A DNA stretch of 64,000 nt from NCBI GenBank assembly GCA_016702305.1, contig JADJEH010000002.1:186001-250000 (forward strand). The letters run 5' to 3'. The notes beneath the pieces were generated by a model. It searched no databases. It was not told where the DNA came from and saw nothing but the letters and a program-made list of their open reading frames with translations. This document shows, piece by piece, positions 45,932-54,020 of this stretch; the first letter of the stretch is position 1, and each line of letters opens with the position of its first letter. The position numbers and the translations under genes were made by a program. Source of the stretch: a bacterium (lineage in GTDB: Bacteria > Electryoneota > RPQS01).

Positions 45932-47035
45932 GTGCGGCATTGGCTGATTACTACGACGCTGAACAACAATCTGCTGAAGGCTAAACTGCCGCCGCTATTG
46001 GCCGCTCTGCCGGACTTGGAGATTACGTTTGTCAGTGATCGTGTCGGTCCGCCGATGGAGCGCGTGCGCTGGGTCGTGCCGCCGCGCTGGTTGCACCGCC
46101 TGACCGGGCGGTTACTATCGCGCGAACTGGTCCTGTGGCGTGAAATTGGCCGGAGGCGCGTGGAGCGTGTCATGGTCTATAATGCCGTGCCGCACCTCCT
46201 TCTGGCATATTGGCCCGCGCGGTTTTTTGGAAAGAAGCTCGACGCGCACCTTATCGCGGGACGACTTGATCTCGATTTTGCGAGTCGTCCCGACGTCATG
46301 GTTAATCGTGTGGTCCGGCGGCTGAACAATCCGAAGTGGATCGAGGCGCTGGTGCGCGGGATTGCCTTTCGACACTGCTCGCGGCTGTTTGTTCCGGGCG
46401 TGCGGGCGCGCGATTTTCTGTTGGAAATGGGAGTGCCTGCGGAGCGGATTGTCGCGATTCACAGTGCCGTGGATCCGCAGGTCTATTGCCCGGACGGTCG
46501 GGAACGGGATATTGACGTGCTGGTCATTGCGAATTTACAAACGCGCAAGCGCCCTGAGCTGACGGTGCAGATTCTGGAGGGTGTGTTGGCGCGCAAACCG
46601 GATGCTAAGTTCGTCTGGATCGGCGACGGGCACATGCGCGACGAGGTGCGCGAGTGGGTGGCGGCATCTATGATTCGTGAGGCCGTGCAACTGGTTGGGC
46701 ACACGGACGACGTGCTCGGCTATGACCGGCGCGCGAAGGTCTATCTGCTCAATTCGGTTTCCGAGGGGCTGTCGTGTGCTACAATGGAAGCGATGGCCGC
46801 GGGTGCGGTGCCGGTGACCAGCGATGCCGGGGACATGGCTGAAGTGGTGCGCTCGGGTCAGACGGGCGAGTTGATCATCGAGGGCGATCGGCCCGCGCCT
46901 TATGTCGAGGCGATTATGAGGCTGCTCGACGATGAAGCCCTGCGCTCAGGCTATGCCGAGGCGGGCCGAGAGCTGGTCATCCGCGAGCACAGCTTTGACG
47001 CTGTCACCCGCGCGTGGAGAGAATTGGAGAGTTGA
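45932..47035 (+). CDS. Glycosyltransferase family 1/4 protein
   Basis: 367 residues from GTG 45932. GT-B fold: the C-terminal half has a nucleotide-sugar binding region (DIDVLVIANLQTRKRP, FVWIGDGHMRDEV, VQLVGHTDDV) and the E-x7-E motif (SEGLSCATMEAMAAG) of GT4 retaining enzymes, with AGAVPVTSDAG following. The sugar donor and acceptor cannot be told. It is directly behind the LRR lipoprotein, so it may glycosylate a surface component, but this is only context. A strong terminator follows. Confidence 0.85.
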   Translation: MRHWLITTTLNNNLLKAKLPPLLAALPDLEITFVSDRVGPPMERVRWVVPPRWLHRLTGRLLSRELVLWREIGRRRVERVMVYNAVPHLLLAYWPARFFGKKLDAHLIAGRLDLDFASRPDVMVNRVVRRLNNPKWIEALVRGIAFRHCSRLFVPGVRARDFLLEMGVPAERIVAIHSAVDPQVYCPDGRERDIDVLVIANLQTRKRPELTVQILEGVLARKPDAKFVWIGDGHMRDEVREWVAASMIREAVQLVGHTDDVLGYDRRAKVYLLNSVSEGLSCATMEAMAAGAVPVTSDAGDMAEVVRSGQTGELIIEGDRPAPYVEAIMRLLDDEALRSGYAEAGRELVIREHSFDAVTRAWRELES

Positions 47036-47103
47036 GGAGAGGATTGGAGGAAAGCGTGATGTTCTGAGAAGAATGCGCGCGCATCCCAAAACACGGAATG
47101 TCA

Positions 47104-47137
47104 AACGGGGCGCCCCTTGCGGAGCGCCCCGTTTTTT
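47104..47137. terminator. Bidirectional terminator
   Basis: 10-bp stem AACGGGGCGC/GCGCCCCGTT with a 10-base loop and six T on the plus side. Lies between convergent genes. Confidence 0.8.
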
Positions 47138-47155
47138 CGTGCGGTTAGTTCGTGA

Positions 47156-50100
47156 TTACTGGCAGTTGGCAATCACGACGAACTTCTTGTAGGTGGCAAA
47201 GCCCACCGGCAAGGTAATCTGCTCCAAGCCCGGGCCGGCCGTGATCGGCTGGCTGACTTCGAGCGTGTAGTCCGGATCGGTACCACCGTCCGGATTGTCA
47301 TCGGCGTTCGGGCTGGTCGCGCTATAGACCAGGTAGGTGGCCGACTGCGGTGCTTCGAAGTTCAGCCACGCACCCGCGTTGCCCGGAGCATTGTAAACCG
47401 TCAGGTTGGTGATCGGGTTACACGGCGGCGGGCAAGCACTCAAGCACAGCGACATGCTGAACGTTTGAGCTTCCAGTACACCCGCAACGCTTCGCTGCGC
47501 AGCAATACTTCCTAGGTCACTGCTGCCCCAATAGAACGCGCAGTCTTCTGGTGTGCCGGTTGAAGTCGCCTGGATGCTTACCCAGCCACTAGTCAATGTG
47601 CAGCACTGCTCCGGTGGGAAGTTGTAGGTGTAGGCGAGCGCTTCATACGTGTCGTTGTAGATGAGGCCCGACGGATCGCCCGAAAGTTGAGCAGTAACGG
47701 TGCAAACCGGGTTCGACGAGATTCGCGGCACGCCGGCGCTGTCCGACCAGAATTCGATCAAGAAGGTCATCGGGTTCTCCGCACAGACCGTGAAGTCTCC
47801 AGGTATCAAGGAAAGACCCCAAACCGTCAGTCGATCCACGCCGGTTTCGCCCGGCGCGAGCGAATAACTTTGATAGTACTTCACGTCTACTTGGGCATCA
47901 GACGGCCCGAACGTCCAGCCGCCCGTCGGGAGAGTAACCGGCTGGCTGACAGCGGATCCGGCCGGGCACTCGTTGATGATGTCACACGGCTCGCAGCCGA
48001 GCGTCAGGGTGTACTTCGAGCCGCACGGCGCATTGGTCAGGCCCTGCTGCGGCGCAGTGATGATATAGTAGTTGCCAGCCGGAACACACGCGCTGACAGT
48101 GTGGGTGCTGCACTCGAAGGCCGAGCTAAACGAAATGGTCGTAGACGGGCAGTCCGTGGTGATCCACAGATTGTTCGGCAGTTCTCCCTGGGCCGTCGCG
48201 GTCAAGCGGGTCGGCTCGGTGAGCGTAATGCGGTACCAGTCAAGATCACGGAAGCCCGAATCGTTCCGGGTGTAGTAACCCCACGAACCGCACTTGGTGT
48301 CGCCGCAGGCGATCGTCTCAACCTGCACGGGGCTAACGTTACAACCATCATTTGTGCCGACAAAGCCCGGACCGCAATCGGCTTCGGCTTCGTTGTCACC
48401 GCACGTAATCGGGCACGGCTGGCAGCAGGTGACGGCGATATTGTACTGGCCGACGTCAGCGGCCGAGAAGCCGCTTACGAGCAAGAAGTAGGTGCCGGGT
48501 GTGAGATCAACGCAGCGAATAAACGACAAGCCGCCGACGGTGCCGCACAGGTCGTCGTCTTCGGCAGTGAAGGCCACGCAGCAGTTGTTGGCATCGAACA
48601 GGAACATGCGCTGGTCGTAGACTTCGGGACCGTCACAGCCCTTGAAGTTGTAGGAGCCGGCGGTGTTAATCGTGAGCTGCCACAATTCGCCCGGAATGCC
48701 GATGCCGCAGGGATCGCCGGCACCCACGGTCGAGCCGGTGATCAGCGGCGATGCGCCGGCGCACGATACGGTCGTGCTGAAGTCAGGGATGCAGGTCACG
48801 AGTTCGCAGCCAAGCGACATGTAGTACGGGGTTCCGCACGGAACGCCCGTCGTGAAGGCCGTCGAAACGTAGGCCCAGTAGGTACCAGCTTCGAGGCGGC
48901 CGGTCAGCACAAGCGTTGAGCACGGCGATTCCACCGCACTGCCGAGCACGACGAGGCTATCGCATTCAAAGCCCGCCGGGCCCGCCTGAATGATCGCGCC
49001 GAGCACGCAGAATTCAGCGGTAATGCTGAGCGTGACATCGGTGGTCTGAGTAATTGTGAACTGCCAGAAGTCGTCGTCGGAGTTGTTCACGCCGCCAACC
49101 GTAAACGTGCCGGAAGTCCCGCACACGGTCTGGCCGCAAGCGATGGAGCTGAAGTTCTCAGCCGCGGCGAAGCAGCCGCCATTCGTCACGTCTACGTACT
49201 CATTGGCACAGGCAGGCTCATTTTCCTGAATCGAGCCGCCCGGGCAGGTGATGTCGCAGGCGACTTCATTCGAGCATGTAATCGGCGTGCAGGCCGCATT
49301 GGATTCACCATAGACGGTGAAGTTATAGAAGCCGGTCGTACCACCCGTGAAGAACGTCGTGTGATCCGTCCAAGAGCAGCCGTTGAAGACCCATTGCTCA
49401 CACAGCGGACGGGCCACATTGCTCCACAACACAGTCGGCCAGAGCGAACGGAACGCGCCGCCCGTGCCACCGTTGTCACCGGGGCCGGTCCAGCTCACGT
49501 ATTCGATCGAAACGAAGAACGGCCCGTTGACGCAGCCCTGAACCGGAACAGTCAGGGTGCCCAATGCGCCCGCGGTATTCGTCGTCGTGTAGCTGACGAG
49601 CGCGGATGTTATAATCGCGTTGCCGGGATTCTGACACGAGTCGGTGCCACAATTGGAAGTGTTATAGACAACGACGCGATAGGTTGCCGTACCAGCACCA
49701 CAGGGGCCAGTGCAGCCAAAGTCACCAAATGCAGCGGCATTGGCCACGACGAAGCGCACGGAGTCAATTCGGTACGGGAAGTCGGGCGAACCCGCGCACG
49801 AGGGAGCGGGATTGATCCAACCGGAGAAGGCGAAGCCCTCCGCAGCGTTGAGGAAGCCCGAGAAATTGTTCGAACCGTTGGCGATCGTGCAGATAATGTC
49901 GAGCGAGTTGTTGTCATCGCGCGGCTCATCAATCGGCATGTTCGGCAGCAGATCCGACGTGGTGTTCACAGAAACGGGGCGATGCTCCGCGATAAACTCC
50001 GACATGGTCTGACCCTCCGGGCGCACGTATTTGCGGCCCGCAAAGGGATTGTAATCAGCCTTGGTCTTGGTTGCTGCAACGCCGTCGGTCGCTAAACCGG

Positions 50101-50236
50101 TGGCTTGGACGCCATTGACGACGGCTGGTTTCGACAGGGCATTGTTCGCGGTCGTCTGCTTCGCGGTTGAAAACGCGAAAGTCACGACGCACGCGCAAAC
50201 GACTACGGCTGTCCATATCAATTTGTTTTTAATCAT
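47156..50236 (-). CDS. Large Cys-rich secreted protein with PPC-like repeats
   Basis: 1026 residues from ATG 50236, preceded by GAGGAGAG. A signal peptide (to about FAFSTA) is followed by a low-complexity linker. The body contains at least three ~110-residue units: 'DDDFWQFTITQTTDVTL', 'PGELWQLTINTAGSYNF' and 'RDLDWYRITLTEPTRL'. Each ends in 'aGtYw-yvs' and a 'C-Y-l-lgCe' strand, the pattern of bacterial pre-peptidase C-terminal (PPC) beta-sandwiches. About 60 cysteines suggest a disulfide-stabilised extracellular protein. Unlike the other large exported proteins here it has no YPNPF sorting tail (ends KKFVVIANCQ), so its export route is unclear. No peptidase domain seen. Confidence 0.75.
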   Translation of the reverse strand: MIKNKLIWTAVVVCACVVTFAFSTAKQTTANNALSKPAVVNGVQATGLATDGVAATKTKADYNPFAGRKYVRPEGQTMSEFIAEHRPVSVNTTSDLLPNMPIDEPRDDNNSLDIICTIANGSNNFSGFLNAAEGFAFSGWINPAPSCAGSPDFPYRIDSVRFVVANAAAFGDFGCTGPCGAGTATYRVVVYNTSNCGTDSCQNPGNAIITSALVSYTTTNTAGALGTLTVPVQGCVNGPFFVSIEYVSWTGPGDNGGTGGAFRSLWPTVLWSNVARPLCEQWVFNGCSWTDHTTFFTGGTTGFYNFTVYGESNAACTPITCSNEVACDITCPGGSIQENEPACANEYVDVTNGGCFAAAENFSSIACGQTVCGTSGTFTVGGVNNSDDDFWQFTITQTTDVTLSITAEFCVLGAIIQAGPAGFECDSLVVLGSAVESPCSTLVLTGRLEAGTYWAYVSTAFTTGVPCGTPYYMSLGCELVTCIPDFSTTVSCAGASPLITGSTVGAGDPCGIGIPGELWQLTINTAGSYNFKGCDGPEVYDQRMFLFDANNCCVAFTAEDDDLCGTVGGLSFIRCVDLTPGTYFLLVSGFSAADVGQYNIAVTCCQPCPITCGDNEAEADCGPGFVGTNDGCNVSPVQVETIACGDTKCGSWGYYTRNDSGFRDLDWYRITLTEPTRLTATAQGELPNNLWITTDCPSTTISFSSAFECSTHTVSACVPAGNYYIITAPQQGLTNAPCGSKYTLTLGCEPCDIINECPAGSAVSQPVTLPTGGWTFGPSDAQVDVKYYQSYSLAPGETGVDRLTVWGLSLIPGDFTVCAENPMTFLIEFWSDSAGVPRISSNPVCTVTAQLSGDPSGLIYNDTYEALAYTYNFPPEQCCTLTSGWVSIQATSTGTPEDCAFYWGSSDLGSIAAQRSVAGVLEAQTFSMSLCLSACPPPCNPITNLTVYNAPGNAGAWLNFEAPQSATYLVYSATSPNADDNPDGGTDPDYTLEVSQPITAGPGLEQITLPVGFATYKKFVVIANCQ

Positions 50237-50630
50237 ATTACGCTCTCTCCTCGATCATGTTTTGGGCTTGGTCACGGCCCGGGGTTCTTGTGAACGGTTC
50301 AATACCGCTTGATGAGACTCGTTGTTCACGCATCATAGGGGAAATATACGATTCGCTCAGATATTTCTCAGCAAATATGACCACAATGCGAAGTTTTCTG
50401 CGCAGCCAGTTTTCGCCAAGCAAAATGTCCAAGTTCATTGAAAATTGAACTTGGACACAAATGAGCTGCGAAGGGTGCGTCGCACATATTCTGCGGCTTA
50501 AAACATGCCTCTCAGCTATGTCCTGAAACCGTAAGAATTGGGGAAAAGCGGCGTCGTGATGGGTGTGAATCTGTGACGAATCATGCAGAACATGGATAGT
50601 CACTTCGGCTATGCCGCTACCGGACGACTG
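50237..50630. other. Intergenic region with long perfect inverted repeat
   Basis: No gene seen. TGTCCAAGTTCA (50426-50437) and TGAACTTGGACA (50446-50457) form a perfect 12-bp stem with an 8-base loop. Read on the minus strand it is followed by TTTTGC, so it may terminate the DHH gene 174 bases upstream, or it may be a regulator site. An AT-rich stretch at 50330-50390 includes TATATT on the minus strand (50344-50349), possibly part of the promoter of the Cys-rich gene, but no good -35 was found. Confidence 0.45.
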
Positions 50631-51614
50631 CTACTTCATCGTCCGCCAAATTCTGAGAATCTCAAGCGGCAGGTCGCGTCGGGCTCGTTGGAAGTCGTGG
50701 GCGTTCGCTCCTGGCAGGACTCCAGCGGCGGCTCCCTTGTGGCCATCACCGATATTGAGCTGCCGCACGATCTCGCTCATGTCTTTGCGGTGCTCGCGCT
50801 GCTGCATGGTCAAGGCCAGCGATAGGCCAACCGCAATATCATTGGTCTTGCGGCCCTGTTTAAACACCGGCTTCAGCTCAACGTAACCCAAGGCGTGCGG
50901 ATCCACGAGACCAATTAATTTCTTGTCAATGCGGGCGGGTTGACTGAACGAGGTCATGTCGACCACATAGAGCTCGCCGTCAGCATCCTCCGGGAGGCGC
51001 AAACGGTACTTCTCGATATTATCGAGCATCCGCTGTTCCGTGACGCCGTACTGGGCGGCCCGTTCGATGATCAAAGGCTGATCAGCCACCTCTTCAATGG
51101 GAAGGTCACGAAGATCGAAGACCAGCGACCGTAAGAAATCCGCGTGTTCGAAACGCGACGCCGACGAGCATTTGATGGCGCGGTCAATTCGGTTGGCCGG
51201 CGTATCCGCGCGCCAATCGTCCAGAGTGGGAAAGCCGAAGCTGTCAATTACATCAGCGTCGGCGGCCAAGCGGACGAAGTCGGCGGGGATATCTTCGCCT
51301 TTCTCGGCGAAGTAATCGAAGATCACGCGCACGCATGAGGGCGCTTCGGCAAACCGGCCGGGGATCGTTGCGGGATCAATATTGCGCAGGCGCAATTCAT
51401 CGAGATTACCGGCATGGTGATCAAACCACATGCCGCACACCAGCGGGTATGGCAGGTCGCAAACGATGTCCGCGAGGGTAATAGGAATCTCGGCTTTGGC
51501 AATGGTAATCGGTCCGGCAAAACGAACGTCGGACAGATCAAAGCCCCACGACAGCAACGCAGCACCGGCGATGCCGTCAAAGTCATCGTGTGTCACAATC
51601 GAGGTCAAATCCAT
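50631..51614 (-). CDS. DHH-family phosphoesterase-like protein
   Basis: 327 residues. Motif I His9-Asp-Asp-Phe-Asp13-Gly and the namesake Asp65-His66-His67 (MWFDHHAGN) are present. A late GDGHKGAAAG corresponds to the GGGH motif of the DHHA1 substrate-binding domain. These metal-dependent (usually Mn) enzymes hydrolyse phosphodiesters such as oligoribonucleotides, cyclic dinucleotides, pAp or pyrophosphate; the substrate here cannot be decided. The altered GGGH (GDGH) is a mild deviation. It lies 25 bases downstream of the acyl-CoA synthetase gene on the same strand, so the two are probably co-transcribed. Confidence 0.85.
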   Translation of the reverse strand: MDLTSIVTHDDFDGIAGAALLSWGFDLSDVRFAGPITIAKAEIPITLADIVCDLPYPLVCGMWFDHHAGNLDELRLRNIDPATIPGRFAEAPSCVRVIFDYFAEKGEDIPADFVRLAADADVIDSFGFPTLDDWRADTPANRIDRAIKCSSASRFEHADFLRSLVFDLRDLPIEEVADQPLIIERAAQYGVTEQRMLDNIEKYRLRLPEDADGELYVVDMTSFSQPARIDKKLIGLVDPHALGYVELKPVFKQGRKTNDIAVGLSLALTMQQREHRKDMSEIVRQLNIGDGHKGAAAGVLPGANAHDFQRARRDLPLEILRIWRTMK

Positions 51615-51639
51615 GCGCAGGGCGTTCGGTTTGGTTCGT

Positions 51640-53781
51640 TCAAATATGGATGGTCATGCGAGCGTCCACGACGATGCTCTCCTGCCCGACGGGGAAGGCC
51701 AGCAACGGGTTGACGTCGAGTTCAATAATGTCAGGGAAATCGAGCGCAAGCTGTGAAAGTCTGAATAGCAGATCACGCATACGGTCGAAATCTATAGACT
51801 GCTCGCCGCGCACGCCAGCCAGAATCGGATAGCCGCGCAGGGCCGTGATCATACTGTCCACGTCCGATTCGGTGAGCGGGGCAAGCCGGAAACTGACGTC
51901 TTTCAGGACCTCAACGTAGATGCCGCCCATTCCAAACATGATGAGCGGGCCGAAGTTCGGGTCAGCGTGGATACCGAGCACGATTTCGCGTCCGCCCTGA
52001 ATCATGGGTTCGAGCGTGACGCCCCACGCACGCGGCGGATTGGGCAGCGCGGTGAGCGCATCGGCGATATCGTCCCAAGCCGCTTCGAGATCGGCCTGCG
52101 TACGCAAATTGAGTTTGACGCCGCGCACATCGGACTTGTGGGTAATACCCTCGGCGGCGATCTTCATGACGAGCGGGAACCCCACAGACTTGGACGCTTT
52201 CGCCAGATGATCGCGTTTGTCCACGAGCTGGATATTCAGAACGGGGAACTGATAGGCGCGCAGGATCGCATTCACTTCGGCCGGCAGGAGCTGCTTGCGG
52301 TGCTGCGCCCGGGCGTCGTCAATCGTCTTGCGCACGCTGGCGCGGTCCACATCGTCAAACGACTTTGTCGTGCCATGCTGTCGTTGCTGAACCTGCTGGT
52401 ACTTTACCATCGCGGCCAGCGACTGCACCGCCGATTCCGGGAAGATGTAGACGGGCAGACCGGCATTGCGCAGAATCGGCGTGCCGGACATGTCTCCGTC
52501 GCGGGTCATGAAACACACGAGCACGGGTTTATGCAGGTGCTTGTTGCGTTCATAGGCGCGCACTATCGCGCTGGCGACATCGCGCGAATCCGAGGTGATC
52601 GGCAACACGAAGATGACGATCATCGCATCGGTATTGGGATCGTTGAGCAGGATGTCACCGACGGCTTCGAAGTGGGTAGCCCCGGCGCTGGCGACCATGT
52701 CCACCGGATTGCGGGCGCTGGCGAGATCGGCCAGAACCGCCTTCAGGCGCGCGGTGGTCTCGGGCGAAAATTCGGTCATGGTCAGGCCTTCGCCTTCAAC
52801 GGCATCGGTTGCCAAGATGGCAGGGCCGCCGCCGTTCGACATGATGGCCACCCGTGATCCCTTGGGCAGCGGCTGCGCGGCGAAGGCTTGCGCATAGTCA
52901 AACAGCTTCTCCACGGTGTCCACACGCAGAACGCCGGCGGACTCGAAAATCGCGTTAACCGCGACATCAGAGGCGGCGAGGCTGGCCGTATGCGAGCTGG
53001 CGGCGCGAGCGCCGGCGCGTGTGCGGCCCGACTTCACTGCGATAAGCGGCTTGGTCCGGGTCATTTCGCGGGCCACTTTCATGAATCGCGCGGCATTACC
53101 AAAGCTCTCGATGTAGAGTAGGGCAAGTTTGGTGCGTTCATCGGCATTCCAGTAGGCGAGTACGTCGTCCACGGAAACGTCGGTTCGGTTGCCCAAGCTG
53201 ACGAATGACGACAGCCCTAACTGCATGCCTGCGGCGCGTTCGAGAATGGCCACGCCCAGCGCGCCGCTCTGTGACAGGAAGCCGATGTCGCCGGGTACGG
53301 GCATCGGCCCGGCAAAGGTGGCGTCCATGCGCACGGCCGGATCGGTATTGATGATTCCCATGCAATTCGGCCCGACCATGCGAATCCCATAGCTCTTGAC
53401 ACGTTCGAAGAGTTGGCGCTCAAGCGCGGCGCCATCGTCGCCGGTCTCGGCGAACCCGGCGGTAATCATCACGATAGACTGAATCCCCTTGCGTCCGCAG
53501 TCATCCACGGCTTGCAGGACGAGTTTCTTGGGTACGCAGATCACCGCTAAGTCCACCGGGTCGGGGATTTCGAGGACGCTGCGATAGGCCCGCATGGAGT
53601 GCACAAACTTGGCGGACGGATTGACAGGATAGACGATGCCGTTAAAGCCGAAATCAAGGATTTTGCGGAGCATATCGCGGCCAATGGTGCCGGGTTGACG
53701 GCTGGCCCCGAGCACGGCGATGGAGGACGGGTTAAAGACGCGTTGGACGTCGGCGAGATTGAGAGGGCTGTTGGTGTTCAC
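51640..53781 (-). CDS. Acyl-CoA synthetase (NDP-forming), acetate--CoA ligase type
   Basis: 713 residues. Domain order: CoA-binding Rossmann domain (SSIAVLGASRQPGTIG), succinyl-CoA ligase-like domain with the phospho-His in AASSHTASLA, then an ATP-grasp domain (FPLVMKIAAEGITHKSDVRGV, MIQGGREIVLGI, ELDVNPLLA). This is the fused alpha-beta ADP-forming acetyl-CoA synthetase architecture, which makes ATP while releasing acetate or other acids from CoA esters, or the reverse. There is no GNAT domain, so it is not a Pat-type acetyltransferase. Together with AMP-forming Acs at 9.3 kb the organism has both acetate activation routes. Confidence 0.9.
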   Translation of the reverse strand: MNTNSPLNLADVQRVFNPSSIAVLGASRQPGTIGRDMLRKILDFGFNGIVYPVNPSAKFVHSMRAYRSVLEIPDPVDLAVICVPKKLVLQAVDDCGRKGIQSIVMITAGFAETGDDGAALERQLFERVKSYGIRMVGPNCMGIINTDPAVRMDATFAGPMPVPGDIGFLSQSGALGVAILERAAGMQLGLSSFVSLGNRTDVSVDDVLAYWNADERTKLALLYIESFGNAARFMKVAREMTRTKPLIAVKSGRTRAGARAASSHTASLAASDVAVNAIFESAGVLRVDTVEKLFDYAQAFAAQPLPKGSRVAIMSNGGGPAILATDAVEGEGLTMTEFSPETTARLKAVLADLASARNPVDMVASAGATHFEAVGDILLNDPNTDAMIVIFVLPITSDSRDVASAIVRAYERNKHLHKPVLVCFMTRDGDMSGTPILRNAGLPVYIFPESAVQSLAAMVKYQQVQQRQHGTTKSFDDVDRASVRKTIDDARAQHRKQLLPAEVNAILRAYQFPVLNIQLVDKRDHLAKASKSVGFPLVMKIAAEGITHKSDVRGVKLNLRTQADLEAAWDDIADALTALPNPPRAWGVTLEPMIQGGREIVLGIHADPNFGPLIMFGMGGIYVEVLKDVSFRLAPLTESDVDSMITALRGYPILAGVRGEQSIDFDRMRDLLFRLSQLALDFPDIIELDVNPLLAFPVGQESIVVDARMTIHI

Positions 53782-53923
53782 AAATAGGAAATTAAGTGTA
53801 GGAATGGCACTGGAAGCCCCAATTTAGCCTACTCTGACCACTCTTGCAACTTGTATCCCGGGTGTACCGGGCGCGCGGAAGCTGACAGAACGGGTCGAAT
53901 TCGGAGGCGGTGCGGCGCGGCGG

Positions 53924-53952
53924 TTGACAACGGAGCTTATGCACCCTATATT
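53924..53952 (+). promoter_or_regulatory. Sigma-70-type promoter of the CapA fusion gene
   Basis: TTGACA (53924-53929), a 17-base spacer and TATATT (53947-53952), 68 bases before ATG 54021. The 140 bases upstream of it hold no gene. Confidence 0.75.
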
Positions 53953-54020
53953 GCTGCAATGCACATATTGGTCAGCGCGACGACATTGCCCGGGGCCAAG
54001 CGTGCGGAAGGAGTGACACT

